From: Klebsiella pneumoniae
GTDB taxonomy: Bacteria > Verrucomicrobiota > Verrucomicrobiia > Limisphaerales > SXTU01
NCBI GenBank assembly: GCA_943330855.2
Contig: CALQJI020000006.1
Location: 42,635 to 106,634 of the forward strand
Reading direction: 5' to 3'
DNA: 64,000 nucleotides
This document shows positions 33,520 to 43,000 of the stretch, in pieces; positions within the stretch are counted from its first letter, which is position 1; the number at the start of each line of letters is the position of its first letter. Made by a program: the position numbers and the translations under genes. The notes beneath the pieces are model-generated. The model made no database searches. It was not told the DNA's origin and saw only the letters and a list, made by a program, of their open reading frames with translations.

Positions 33520-34122
33520 ATGAATCCCCCGCGCCCGCCCACCGCCTTCCGCCGCGCTTGCTCCCGACTCGACGTGACGCCCACGCGCCATGTCTTTTCT
33601 GTCCGCATCGCCGAACAGCGGGCAAAGCTGTTTGAGTGTTCGTCTGTAGCGGCGGTCGGTGACCGGCGTGGACCGCGCGAAGGCCAAGAACCGACGGGCG
33701 CAGACCTCGCCTACAGGCTGCTCAAAGAGTTCGTCTGCTCCACCTCAAAATTTGGTATCGGCCAAATCGCTGGCTCGAACTGCACGCCGCTCGGGCTGCA
33801 CCGCATCGCCGAGAAGCATGGCGACGGCGCGCCAGCCGGCACCGTCTTCAAAGCCCGCAAACCCATCGGCCATCTCAACGACGGCCTCCCCGTGGAGTCC
33901 ATCACCACGCGTATCATGTGGCTCGACGGCCTCGACCCCGGCTTCAACCGCGGCGGCAACGTGGACACCTTCGCCCGCTACATTTACATCCACGGCTTCG
34001 GCGTTCCGGCCAGCCTCGGTCACCCCGCCTCCCACGGCTGTATCCACCTTGCCGACACCGACCTCATCGCCCTCTTCGACCTGTTGCCCATCGGCACGCT
34101 GGTTTGGATTGAACGGGGTTGA
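33520..34122 (+). CDS. L,D-transpeptidase (YkuD domain)
   Basis: 200 residues. The catalytic motif is ASHGCIHLADTDLIALFD with Cys in SHGC, preceded by YIYIHGFG, the conserved His of the YkuD fold. KFGIGQIAGSNCTPLGLHRI matches the substrate-side segment of short L,D-transpeptidases that crosslink peptidoglycan or attach lipoproteins. No signal peptide is evident. About 25-29 residues between AKLFE and KEFVCSTSKFG are encoded by a palindromic repeat (33644-33716) and are not expected in the family; active-site residues downstream are intact. Confidence 0.85.
   Translation: MNPPRPPTAFRRACSRLDVTPTRHVFSVRIAEQRAKLFECSSVAAVGDRRGPREGQEPTGADLAYRLLKEFVCSTSKFGIGQIAGSNCTPLGLHRIAEKHGDGAPAGTVFKARKPIGHLNDGLPVESITTRIMWLDGLDPGFNRGGNVDTFARYIYIHGFGVPASLGHPASHGCIHLADTDLIALFDLLPIGTLVWIERG
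33644..33716. repeat. GTAG-footed REP-like element inside the L,D-transpeptidase gene (family R4, copy 1)
   Basis: CTGTAG followed by CGGCGGTC-ggt-GACCGGCG, then a mirrored partner ending CGCCTACAG (CTAC at 33711-33714). The left palindrome has one mismatch; the right one (GTAGGCGAGGTCTGCG read in reverse) is partly decayed. It lies in frame and supplies roughly residues 42-66 of the protein. A second copy with a perfect CGGCGGTC-tgt-GACCGCCG stem is at 55567-55625. Confidence 0.72.
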
Positions 34123-34200
34123 AAGTTTCTAGGCTGGACTCAATCGCTTCGAGTTCGCCGCTGACGCTCCTCCGCTCTTCAACCTTATAAACCAGCAAAT

Positions 34201-34746
34201 TCAAGTGACCAGCGCAAGGGGGCGGGTCGGGAGTAAGCTGTCATTGGGGGGTCGGTAGGTGAGGCATTTTCTGGGGTGGGAGTTGAGGATGGCTTCGACG
34301 CGTTGGACCGCCTTACCCGTGAGCTTGGAGAAAGTCGCCGCCCTTGGCGAAATATTGAGGATCAATCCGTTGGTGTGCTCGTTGAGAGCTCGTTCCCATG
34401 AATGGCAGGGATGCTCAAAATAGGCCTTGGCCTGGAGTTGTTCTGCCAGCTGCGCGTGGCGGGCGAACTCCTTGCCGTGGTCGAAGGTCATCGTCTCTAC
34501 CCGGTCCCGGTAGGGTCGCAGACTGCGCAGCCAGCCATCCGTGACGGCGGTGGAATCCTTGTTCTCCACCACAGCGATCCGCGTGCAGCGGCTCTTGCAC
34601 TCCACCATCGTCACCAGCACGGGGCCGCCGGGGCGGACCAGACCGGGGGCCACCTCCCAGTCCCCGATGCGGGAACGCTCGGCCACGATGGCGGGCCTCA
34701 CCCAGCTTCTGGCCCTTTCCCATCCCCGCCCCGTTGCGCTAGCCAC
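34201..34746 (-). pseudogene. IS30-family transposase fragment
   Basis: About 181 residues of the C-terminal catalytic part of an IS30 transposase. Segments recognised are PAIVAERSRIGDWEVAPG (first Asp), ETMTFDHGKEFARH (second Asp) and HSWERALNEHTNGL (Glu), completing the DDE triad, followed by TFSKLTGKAVQRVEAILNSH. The N-terminal helix-turn-helix domain is missing, and I see no terminal inverted repeats, so this is a 5'-truncated, inactive remnant. It lies between the L,D-transpeptidase and korA. Confidence 0.85.
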
Positions 34747-35156
34747 TTGAATCCGCCCTTCAACTTCAGGCTGAGACGTATTGGTTCGGTGTTCGGGCTG
34801 GAGCCTGAAGGGCGCCGCTTACAGCCCGGCGTGCGGCGGGGTGGGTAGCGGCCGCCAAAATCAGCCCCCCGGCAGTTGGCTGTAAGCATAAAGCCACGAA
34901 GGACCCAAAGTATGGCGCAGAAGCGGGGCCGCTGAAGCAATTCAGTCGCACCGTTGGGTGCGGCTGTATCGTCTGCAGCAGCCCCGCAGCTCGCTGTCGG
35001 GACTTTGTATCCTCTGTGCCTTTGAGGTTTCAAAGGAATTGGTCTGGCTTAACCAACGGGCTGGTCGTTTTAGGCGGGCTAATTGGTGTGCTGGATGCGG
35101 GAGGGCTGAACTTCCTCAATTGCGCCATTACCTTTGATTTCATTGGCGATAATCAT
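34747..35156. other. Gene-free stretch with hairpin repeats
   Basis: No credible gene. It holds GCTTACAGCC (34817-34826) and its perfect complement GGCTGTAAGC (34878-34887), and a loose inverted pair AAAGCCACGAAGGACCCAAA (from 34889) and TTTGTATCCTCTGTGCCTTT (from 35004). Both resemble the iterated-arm repeats elsewhere in the window. The rest shows nothing I can name. Confidence 0.5.
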
Positions 35157-35185
35157 TTGACACCCCCTGTTCTGCTGCCTAGCCT
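35157..35185 (+). promoter_or_regulatory. Candidate sigma-70 promoter for korAB
   Basis: TTGACA at 35157-35162 is a perfect -35 box, and 17 bp later TAGCCT (35180-35185) is a weak -10 box. It lies 82 bp upstream of the korA start in a gap that otherwise has no gene. The -10 match is poor, so confidence is limited. Confidence 0.35.
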
Positions 35186-35209
35186 GCCCCGCAATTTGAA
35201 GCGAGCGAC

Positions 35210-35229
35210 CACCCGCACACCTGCGGGTG
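35210..35229 (+). promoter_or_regulatory. Leader hairpin upstream of korA
   Basis: CACCCGCACACCTGCGGGTG forms a perfect 8-bp stem with a 4-nt loop and is followed by ATTTTGTCT. It is downstream of the candidate promoter and 37 bp before the korA ATG, so it could be an attenuator or a protective 5' hairpin. The U-rich tail is short for an intrinsic terminator. Confidence 0.45.
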
Positions 35230-35266
35230 ATTTTGTCTCCCGACCCGAAGTATAATCTAATTTCAC

Positions 35267-37075
35267 ATGAGCGACTCCTCCACCGCCACGGCTCCCGCCG
35301 CTGGCACTCCGCCCGTCTCCCACATCTCCGAAGCGGTCATCCGCATCGCGGGCAACTCGCAGGACGGCATCCAGGCCATCGGTGGTTTCCTCGCGCGCCT
35401 CGCAGGCCGCAGCGAGCAGGAGGTCATGACATTCATGACCATTCCCTCCACGATTTCCGGCGGGCCGTCCATCTTCCAGGTGCGCATCGGCTCCGGTGAA
35501 GTCCTGAGCGCGGGTGATGAGGCGGATGTTCTCCTGTGCTTTTACCAGCACAGCTACGAGGCGCATCTGGGCTCGTTGAAGGCCGGCGGCATCGTGCTCT
35601 ATGACTCGGACCATGTGTCGGAGATCAACCCGGAGAACCTCAGTAAGTATCGCCACATCGGCTTGCCGATCTCGAGCTTGGTGGTCGAGGCTACGGGTGG
35701 CACGGGCCGTGAGAAGGGCAAGAATGTTTACTCGCTGGGCCTCATCGCGAAGATGTTCAATCTGGATGTGCTGAAGCTGCATCGCCTCTTGGCCGAGCGC
35801 TTCTCGGGCAAGGACCCGAAGATCGCCGAGACGGCGATTGCAGCGTTCAACGGGGGGTATAGCCACACCCTCGCGGCGGCGTCGGAGTTGTTCAAGTTCA
35901 AGCCGGGCGAGAACGTCGGGCAGAACCAAATCGTGATGGGCGGCAACGAGGCCTTGGCTTACGGACTCATCGCGGCGGGCGTGCGCTTCGGCGCCGGGTA
36001 TCCGATCACGCCGTGGTCGGACATCATGGAATTGCTCCGCAAGGAATTGCCTAAATACGGCGGGTCGTTCATGCAAACCGAGGACGAAATCGCGGCGGTC
36101 TCGATGGCGATTGGTGCAAGCTGGGGCGGGCGCGTGGCCGTGACGGGTTCGTCCGGTCCCGGTATCTCGCTGAAGACGGAGGCCATCGGCTGGGCGGTCA
36201 TGGCGGAGATTCCGCTGGTCGTCGTGGACGTGCAGCGCGGCGGACCCAGCACGGGTATGCCGACGAATGTGGAGCAGTCGGACTTGAACATCGCTTGTTT
36301 CGGTGGCCACGGGGATTCGCCCCGCGTCGTCATCGCGCCGAGCAGCGTGGAGGATTGCTTCTACACAGCGATTGAGGCCGTGAACATTGCCCGGAAATAC
36401 AGCACGCCGGTCATTATTCTCACGGACCAAGGCATCGCGTCCCGCATCGAGGCGTTCCCGATGCCGGACTTGGAAAAGATTTGTCAGGACATCTCGCCCG
36501 ACCTCACGGCCGTGGCTGACCACAAGCCTTACGACCTCGCTGCGACGGATGGCATCACGCGCCATCTCGCCCCGGGCACGCGCGTCGCGAGCGGCAAGTA
36601 TCCCGTCGTCACCGGCCTCGAACACGACGAACTGGGGCACCCGACCGGCTCCCCGAAGCTCCACGTGCAGATGACGGCCAAGCGCCGCAACAAGCTCAAG
36701 AAGCTCGGCGCGGACCTGCCGACGCCGACCGTCTTCGGGCCGCCCGAAGGCCAGGTGCTGCTCGTGAGCTGGGGTTCCAGCAAAGGCCCGGTGGAAGAAG
36801 CCGTGAAGCAAGCGCGCGCCGCTGGCGACGCCGTCTCCGCACTGCACATCAAATACATCAACCCGCTGCCGAACGGCTTGGAGAAAATCTTCGAGGCCTT
36901 CACCCATGTGTTCGTGGTCGAGCTGAACGACGAGGGTTTCTACGGCTACGGCCAGCTCGGCGCGGTGCTGCGCGGCCGCTATTGCGACCCGAAGATTCGC
37001 GGCTTGAACAAGGTGGACGGCCTGACGTGGAAGATTCGCGAAATCCTCGAACGCGTGAAGGCGATGACGAAGTAA
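35267..37075 (+). CDS. korA: 2-oxoacid:acceptor oxidoreductase, alpha (fused gamma-alpha) subunit
   Basis: 602 residues. The gamma domain comes first (VIRIAGNSQDGIQAIGGFLA to about residue 210), then the alpha domain with GAGYPITPWSDIMELL, MQTEDEIAAVSMAIGASW and VQRGGPSTGMPTNVEQSD, all typical of 2-oxoglutarate:ferredoxin oxidoreductase KorA. With KorB it oxidatively decarboxylates a 2-oxoacid to acyl-CoA and reduces ferredoxin; the fused gamma-alpha architecture favours 2-oxoglutarate. The korB gene follows 35 bp later. Signals upstream include a candidate promoter and hairpin. Confidence 0.93.
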   Translation: MSDSSTATAPAAGTPPVSHISEAVIRIAGNSQDGIQAIGGFLARLAGRSEQEVMTFMTIPSTISGGPSIFQVRIGSGEVLSAGDEADVLLCFYQHSYEAHLGSLKAGGIVLYDSDHVSEINPENLSKYRHIGLPISSLVVEATGGTGREKGKNVYSLGLIAKMFNLDVLKLHRLLAERFSGKDPKIAETAIAAFNGGYSHTLAAASELFKFKPGENVGQNQIVMGGNEALAYGLIAAGVRFGAGYPITPWSDIMELLRKELPKYGGSFMQTEDEIAAVSMAIGASWGGRVAVTGSSGPGISLKTEAIGWAVMAEIPLVVVDVQRGGPSTGMPTNVEQSDLNIACFGGHGDSPRVVIAPSSVEDCFYTAIEAVNIARKYSTPVIILTDQGIASRIEAFPMPDLEKICQDISPDLTAVADHKPYDLAATDGITRHLAPGTRVASGKYPVVTGLEHDELGHPTGSPKLHVQMTAKRRNKLKKLGADLPTPTVFGPPEGQVLLVSWGSSKGPVEEAVKQARAAGDAVSALHIKYINPLPNGLEKIFEAFTHVFVVELNDEGFYGYGQLGAVLRGRYCDPKIRGLNKVDGLTWKIREILERVKAMTK

Positions 37076-37110
37076 TTTCAACCGACGAACTCAAAACTCT
37101 TTTCAAAGAC

Positions 37111-38067
37111 ATGACCGCCCTCTCCTTCCCCTCCGAAACGCTCACGCGCACGGGCAACCTGAACCTCGCGCCCGTCCCGGCTCTCCCTGAGGGAGAGCGC
37201 AAAGGCCTCACCAAGAAGGAAGTCGCCGCCGACCACCCCACGTGGTGCCCCGGCTGCGGTGACTTCTCCGTGCTCGCGCTCTACTTCAAGCTCATCGAGA
37301 AGCGGAAGATGCACCACGAGAAGATTACGACCGTGGCGGGCATCGGCTGCTCCAGCCGCTTCCCCTACTTCGTGCAAGCGCACGGTGCGCACTTCATCCA
37401 CGGCCGCGCGCTGCCCTTCGCCAGCGGTGTTTCACTCTCTCGCCCGGACCTCCACGTATTCGTCTTCGGCGGCGACGGCGATGCCTTCTCCATCGGCGGC
37501 AACCACTTCACCCACACGGCGCGCAAGAACGTGAAGTTGACTTATTGCGTGATGGACAACTGGGTCTATGGCCTGACGAAGAACCAGACCTCGCCCACCT
37601 CGCCCCTCGGCTACAAGTCCAAGACCGACGCCTGGGGCAGCGGCGACCGGCCCATCAACCCGATGAAACAAGCGATCGCCGCCGGCGCGACCTTCGTCGC
37701 CCGCACCACGCACACGAACCCGAATCACGTCCTCCAGATGATGGAAGCCGCGATGGACCACAACGGCTTCAGTTTCATCGAGTGCCTCAGCGAGTGCACC
37801 GAGTTCTATCCCGGTGCCTTCGACGGCACGAACCCGCGCAAGGGCGGCCAGTTCCCGCTCGTCCCCGAGGACCACGACGTGACCGACGAATACGCCGCCT
37901 ACAAACTTGCCGAGGAACTCATGCCCGGCAAGTTCGGCATCCTCTACAAGGTCAACCGCCCGACGAAGAACGAGAACGAGGGGAAGATTGTCGCCACCCA
38001 CCGCGAGAAATTCGCCGCACTGCCCGACTGGCAAATCCTCCAGAAGAACTTCGACCGGATGAAGTAG
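37111..38067 (+). CDS. korB: 2-oxoacid:acceptor oxidoreductase, beta subunit
   Basis: 318 residues from the ATG at 37111; an in-frame ATG at 36982 inside korA is unlikely. Cluster-ligand cysteines are C46 and C49 in TWCPGCGDF and C80 in AGIGCSS; FGGDGDAFSIGGNHF is the thiamine-diphosphate/magnesium motif. DNWVYGLTKNQTSPTSP is the conserved KorB substrate loop. It binds TPP and one [4Fe-4S] cluster and works with KorA in the cytoplasm. A GC-rich stem with a T-rich tail follows the stop codon, so korAB probably ends here. Confidence 0.94.
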   Translation: MTALSFPSETLTRTGNLNLAPVPALPEGERKGLTKKEVAADHPTWCPGCGDFSVLALYFKLIEKRKMHHEKITTVAGIGCSSRFPYFVQAHGAHFIHGRALPFASGVSLSRPDLHVFVFGGDGDAFSIGGNHFTHTARKNVKLTYCVMDNWVYGLTKNQTSPTSPLGYKSKTDAWGSGDRPINPMKQAIAAGATFVARTTHTNPNHVLQMMEAAMDHNGFSFIECLSECTEFYPGAFDGTNPRKGGQFPLVPEDHDVTDEYAAYKLAEELMPGKFGILYKVNRPTKNENEGKIVATHREKFAALPDWQILQKNFDRMK

Positions 38068-38086
38068 GCGGGAACCGCTACCATTC

Positions 38087-38124
38087 GCAAAGCCCCGGTC
38101 GCAAGGCTGGGGCTTTTGCTTTGA
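38087..38124 (+). terminator. Intrinsic terminator after korB
   Basis: AAAGCCCC (38089-38096) pairs with GGGGCTTT (38109-38116), and the stem is followed by TGCTTTG with further T residues. It lies 20 bp after the korB stop. Stem, loop of 12 nt and T-rich tail fit a rho-independent terminator. Confidence 0.7.
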
Positions 38125-38139
38125 AATCCAGAACCAAGC

Positions 38140-38225
38140 ACCACTAACCTGCAAGGACTTGGACTAATCAAGACGCGCATGCCTGTCACGCGTCAGATTA
38201 GTGCCGGTTAGTGCAGGTCAGTGGT
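38140..38225. repeat. Inverted repeat of CACTAACC units
   Basis: Left arm 38140-38169 (ACCACTAACCTGCA...GGACTAATC) and right arm 38196-38225 (GATTAGTGCCGGTTAGTGCA then GGTCAGTGGT) pair over about 30 bp with a few mismatches; an inner GACGCG/CGCGTC pair strengthens the hairpin. The right arm ends 10 bp before the start of the FmdB-like gene, so it may affect that gene's translation. Confidence 0.7.
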
Positions 38226-38235
38226 TAAAAAGTGT

Positions 38236-38742
38236 ATGCCCATCTACGAATTCGCCTGCCCGAAATGTCGGGTCATTTTCAACTTCCTCTCCCAGCGCAT
38301 CAACCCCGCCCGCAAGCCCGCCTGCCCCAAGTGCGGCAGCAAGAAGATGCGCAAGGAGATGAGCCACTTCGCGATGACGAAAGGCTTGAAGGAGTCAGCC
38401 GCCGCACCCGCTGGCCAGGAAGCCGACGGTCAGCCCATGCCCGACATGGACGACCCGCGGGTGATGCGGGCCATGAGCGAGATGGAGCGCGACATGGAGC
38501 ATCTCGATGAGAACAACCCCAAGCACATGGCGCACATGATGCGGAAGATGAAGGACATCATGCCACCCGGCACCATGCCTAAGGAACTCGACATCGCCAT
38601 CAAACGCCTCGAAGCCGGCGAAGACCCGGAGAAGATTGAAGCCGACATGGGGGATGTCCTCGGCGACCTCATGGGCGGCGAAGGCGGTCCCGGCGGCGCG
38701 GGCAGTGCCTACTCGCACGACAGCGGTCTTTACGACTACTGA
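38236..38742 (+). CDS. FmdB-type zinc-ribbon protein
   Basis: 168 residues from the ATG at 38236. The N-terminal zinc ribbon has YEFACPKCRVIFNF and PACPKCGSKKM, the C4 pattern of the FmdB/CxxC_CxxC_SSSS family of putative regulatory proteins. The remainder is an acidic, Met-rich helical segment (MEHLDENNPKHMAHMMRKMK) with a Gly-rich end. Function is unknown; fmdB was named for its position in a formamide-degradation operon. A strong hairpin repeat lies just upstream. Confidence 0.82.
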   Translation: MPIYEFACPKCRVIFNFLSQRINPARKPACPKCGSKKMRKEMSHFAMTKGLKESAAAPAGQEADGQPMPDMDDPRVMRAMSEMERDMEHLDENNPKHMAHMMRKMKDIMPPGTMPKELDIAIKRLEAGEDPEKIEADMGDVLGDLMGGEGGPGGAGSAYSHDSGLYDY

Positions 38743-38767
38743 AGCGGCACGCGGCTTGGAAAATCCG

Positions 38768-39118
38768 TCACTGCACTTCGATCAACTCCACCTCGAAGAT
38801 GAGCGTCGCGTTCGGCGGGATGGCACCCGGATAGCCGCCCTCGCCGTAAGCCAGCTCGGGAGGGATGGTCAGCTTCACCTTATCGCCCACGCGCATCCGC
38901 AACACGGCGATATCCCATCCGGCAATGACCTCGCTCATGCCCACGGTGAAGGAGAACGGCTCTCCCCGGTCCACCGAGCTGTCGAACTTGGTCCCGTTCG
39001 TCAGCCAACCGGTGTAATGCACCACGGCGACATTGCCAGCATTGGGAGAAGGTGCCTCGGGCACATCCGTGATATGCAGGAGTTCGACAAAGAGCTTCGG
39101 GGCGGATTCTTGCGACAT
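38768..39118 (-). CDS. FKBP-type peptidyl-prolyl isomerase
   Basis: 116 residues, a single FKBP domain with no signal peptide. Recognised segments are [60 protein letters not shown] and [16 protein letters not shown], with the Tyr, Phe, Asp and Trp that line the active site. It catalyses cis-trans isomerisation of Xaa-Pro bonds in the cytoplasm. The gene converges with the FmdB-like gene 25 bp away. Nothing unusual is seen. Confidence 0.95.
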   Translation of the reverse strand: MSQESAPKLFVELLHITDVPEAPSPNAGNVAVVHYTGWLTNGTKFDSSVDRGEPFSFTVGMSEVIAGWDIAVLRMRVGDKVKLTIPPELAYGEGGYPGAIPPNATLIFEVELIEVQ

Positions 39119-39354
39119 TCACGCAAGGCTAACGAACTGACTCGCACGACCGCAAGCCGAGCCTCGCACGAATTTAGTTCGCCCTTACCTGCCCCCACCG
39201 TGAGTCCTCGACCCCTCCACCCGCCGCACGCGAGCGGACGCAAAGGGACTGAACGGAGCCCTTGACGCGCCAGTTCCCACCCACCGAGATGCGCCCATCC
39301 TTCGCTGGAAATTCCTTCTCGCCCAGCTCCGTCGGGTGCCGATAGTTTTCCGCC

Positions 39355-39948
39355 GTGATTCCAACAAAAATCTTCGGGCTGACGGGCGGCATCGGGATGG
39401 GGAAGAGCGCGGTGGCGCAGTTGCTGGAGCGGCGCGGCGTGCCCGTGGTGGACACCGATGTCCTGGCTCGTAAGGTGGTGGAGCCGGGCCAACCGGCGCT
39501 CGCAGCGATTCAGGAGATGTTCGGCGCGGCAGTGCTGGCTCCAGATGGATCACTGCGGCGCGATGAGTTGGCGCGGCGGGTCTTCGCCAGCGACATCTCG
39601 CGCCGGCAGTTGGAGGCGATTCTGCATCCACGTATCCGCGCTTTGTGGCAGGCGCAGGTAGAACAATGGCGCGCGGCTGGCGTGCGGCTTGGGGTGGTGG
39701 TGATCCCCCTGCTGTTTGAAACGAACGTTGCCAAGCACTTCGACAAAGTCATCTGCGTGGCCTGCTCGGCTGCGACACAACATCAACGGCTGACGGCGCG
39801 TGGTTGGAGCGCGGAGCAAATTCAGCAGCGCATTGCGGCGCAGTGGAGCACCGAGAAAAAGCTCACGCTCGCGGACTTCGTGATTTGGACCGAGGGCGGA
39901 CCAGGGGTGACGGTGACGCAGGTGGAACGGCTGATGGCGGGGGTGTAA
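39355..39948 (+). CDS. coaE: Dephospho-CoA kinase
   Basis: 197 residues, GTG start at 39355. The P-loop is GLTGGIGMGKS (residues 8-18), the substrate-binding VVDTDVLARKVVEPG follows, and VIPLLFETNVAKHFDKVICV matches the conserved CoaE core. It phosphorylates dephospho-CoA at the 3' hydroxyl, the last step of CoA synthesis. The gene converges on the GT117 gene, and an inverted repeat fills the gap exactly from its stop codon onward. Identification is secure. Confidence 0.96.
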   Translation: MIPTKIFGLTGGIGMGKSAVAQLLERRGVPVVDTDVLARKVVEPGQPALAAIQEMFGAAVLAPDGSLRRDELARRVFASDISRRQLEAILHPRIRALWQAQVEQWRAAGVRLGVVVIPLLFETNVAKHFDKVICVACSAATQHQRLTARGWSAEQIQQRIAAQWSTEKKLTLADFVIWTEGGPGVTVTQVERLMAGV

Positions 39949-40044
39949 GTGGAGCAGATGGAAAAGTGAGAAAGTGGGAGGGCGGGACGGAGCAGTTTCA
40001 CATTTCCTCTCCTGCTCACTTTCTCACCCGCTCACCTGCTCTAC
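39949..40044. repeat. GTGG/CTAC-ended inverted repeat in a convergent gap
   Basis: Left arm GTGGAGCAGATGGAAAAGTG (then AGAAAGTGGG) and right arm CTGCTCACTTTCTCACCCGC (then TCACCTGCTCTAC) pair over about 30 bp, with iterated GTGAGAAAGTG units. It starts right after the coaE stop and ends with CTAC at 40041-40044, so its end provides the TAG stop of the GT117 gene. A bidirectional terminator role is plausible. Confidence 0.72.
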
Positions 40045-43000
40045 TTCGGTGCGACTAATTTTGGAAACTCGGGGTGTGCCCGGAGGGGGATGTAGTTGGT
40101 GTCAGTGACGACGAAAGCGCGGAGATCTTGTGCGGTGGGGGTTTGCTTAAGCCGCACGGCGCTGTAGTGGATGGCGTTGCTCAATGCTCCGATGGCGGCG
40201 TTGGTTTTGCGCTGGAATGTGAGAAGTGCGCCGAGGTCGTAGGAAAGCTCGGGGCTGGTGGGATGCATCTTCACGAGGCGCTGCAACGCTTCCTCCATCT
40301 TCACGACGTTGCCAAGGATTTGATAGGTCTGGAGCGCAGCCTGGAGGCTGTTGTTGTCGGTCAGCGGATTGGCGAGGATTTGTTCGCAGAGTGGCAGCAG
40401 CCGGGTGACGGAGAGCTGGGCCTTGGCGGTCTGCCCGAGTTGGTTGTAGGCGTGGGTGACGGGGAGCAACACTGCGGCGTTGTTGCTGCCGGTCTGGACC
40501 AACGAGTCGAGGAGGGCGACGGCCTCGTTGGTGCGGCGTGTTTGGGCGAGTGCGGCGGCGTATTGCAGGCCGATTTGGGAGTTGGCCGGGTTAGCGCGAT
40601 AGGCGGCTTCGATCTGACCGATCTGGCCTTGGGCCTGCTCGGTGGTTCTCTGCACTTGCTGGTTGGCCCCGAGCTGCTTGCGGATGTCGAGGAGTTGCTC
40701 GATCAACCCCTTCGCCGAGGCGTTATTTGGGTCGAGCTTCTGGAAGGTGCGCGCAACGAGCAGCGCGTCATCGAACTTACCCAAGCTCATGAGTAGATTC
40801 GAGTAGCGGAACACGGCCTCCGGGCTGAAGGGGCAGAACGCGAAAGCCTGGCGGAAGGCAAAGTCGCACTCCTTGATCATGCGTTGCTGTTCGGCGAGGT
40901 GCCGGGACTGGCCTGCCGCGTCCCCGCGCTGGGCACATTCGTTGCCTTTGCGTCCGGCCTCGTTGATGCGCCAGAAGTAGAGCCCGGCGATGGCGCTGCG
41001 GAGTTTGGAGAATGCCTTTTGCGCGTCGTCATCGCGGACGAAGCGCGAGTCGGGCTTCACTTCCACACCATCCACCTTGAGGTCCGAGTAGTTGCGCTTC
41101 ACATAGACCTGCTCGGCCACGCGGCAGATGTTGGAAACGGAGGTGTCGTAGGTCAGCCAGTTGCCGATGAGGCGCTCGGAATACTTGCTCCAGAACTGAT
41201 GGTCACGGTCCACGACTTCCTGCGTCATCTCCACCAGCGGCTGGCGGTTAATCTTCATGATGATGCCGGAGGGAGTGAGATGCGGATACATCCACTCGAG
41301 CGGGAAGCTCTCCTCGACATAGAATTCATGATCGGGGTTTTTGTCGAACATGACCTTGGTGAGCAAGCCATTGATGGCCATGACGGCGACCTGACCGCTG
41401 ACCTGAATGCGTCCGGTGGCCTCGTCGTGGCGCACATCTTCGCCCGGTTTGATCTGACGGGGTTCGTTGGGGGATTTCTGATCGTGCTCCAGACGGCGGC
41501 GGGCGTCCTCGACGTATTCGGAAAATGCTTTGGAGGAGTCCTCGACGGTGCAGGTCTGCATTTCGAGGTCGGGATAGACGCCGCCCTCACTCTTCGAGAT
41601 GGCGTCGGGAAAGGCTGTTTCAAGGAGGAGTCGGTTCAAGCGGATACTGGCCCACGTGAGGTCTTGGCGGGCGAAGCGCAGCATCCGCGAGTCGAGCTTA
41701 AGATGGGCGAAACGTTCCGGGTGGTAGAAGGGCGCGGGGGAATTCTGGAACTGTTCGCGCCGCGTCTGCTTGGCTTTCTCTCGGGCTTCCTGGACAGCGC
41801 GTAATTTTTGAGCGGTCTCTGCCTGCACGCGAGCGAGGGTCTGCTGGAGCATCTTCACGTCTGCTTTCTGCTGCTGGGCCTGCACTTGGATGGAGTTTTG
41901 CAATTCATTCCCCTGCTGCGCAATGCGGCCCTCGGCCTCGGCATACTCGGCGTGGAGACTGTGCAAGTCTTCGAAGATTTTCCAACGTTCGGGCATCTCG
42001 CGTTCGATGAGCGTGTTGAACTCTCTGGCCAATGCCTTGCGAAGTGCGGCTTCGCTGCCGCTGGCGAGCAGGGCGCGGGTGTCCGGGGTGAGTTGCTCGT
42101 GGAGCCACTTGGACAATGCGTCTTGTTTTGGTCCCGGCTGGAGCTGGGCGGCGAGGCCCTTGACGTTGGTGAAATGCTCCGGCTCGAAGAGGGAGCTGCC
42201 AGCGCGGCGCTTGCGCTCGATGGATTTGCCGATGGTCTCGCCGAAGAGCGAGTCGAGGGGTTTGGCGGGGACTTGGAGCAGGCCGACGAGTTTGGCGAGA
42301 GTGCCGGTCTCGTAGGGTTGGCCTTGGGCTTTGGCGTTGCGGGCTTTGGTGCCGAGGACCATTCCTTGCAGGTAATCCACCGTGCCGGCAAAAAACGGTG
42401 GGTCCTTCTGATTGCTCCGATTGTAGTGGGAGCGGATATACATGAGGTAGGTGGCATCCGCGAGGGCGTTCTGGGTGATGAGGTAAACGTCTCGCCGGTC
42501 GAAGTCCGGGTTGTGGCGCTGCTCTGGCTTGATGAAGCTCTCGCAGAAAATCATGTAAGTAGGGCAGAAGCGGCCCGGGTCCGTGCCACCGTAGAGCACC
42601 GTGTCCCGAGTCATCTCCGGATAGGTGAACCTGGCGCGCTTGGGATCCTTCTGCGCGGCTTCGCGCTCCTTGCGATCGTAGCTGAGGTTGCCTTTGCTGT
42701 CCTCGAATGGAGGCGTGAACATATCGTGGCCGAACCAGTAACCAAAGCGGTGGCCGCGCTGCTCGTTCTCAGCCCAGTGCGAAAGAATGGTGTGCCCGGG
42801 CAACGCACAGAAAAGCGCGAGCATCAACGTCACCGGAAGCCGGGTGCGGGCGAACAGGAAGAGGGCAATGAACGCCACCGACAGGCCCATGCCGAACTTC
42901 GTCGTGAAGATGGATAGCGGATACTGCACCTCGTTGATCGAGTGCGCATACCACGCGATCGCGCCGGCCAGCGAGCTGCCGATGAGCAGCCACCGGCGGA

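Noticed and set aside
34201..34746. Active IS30 element
   Set aside because: The N-terminal DNA-binding part is missing and no terminal inverted repeats are seen.
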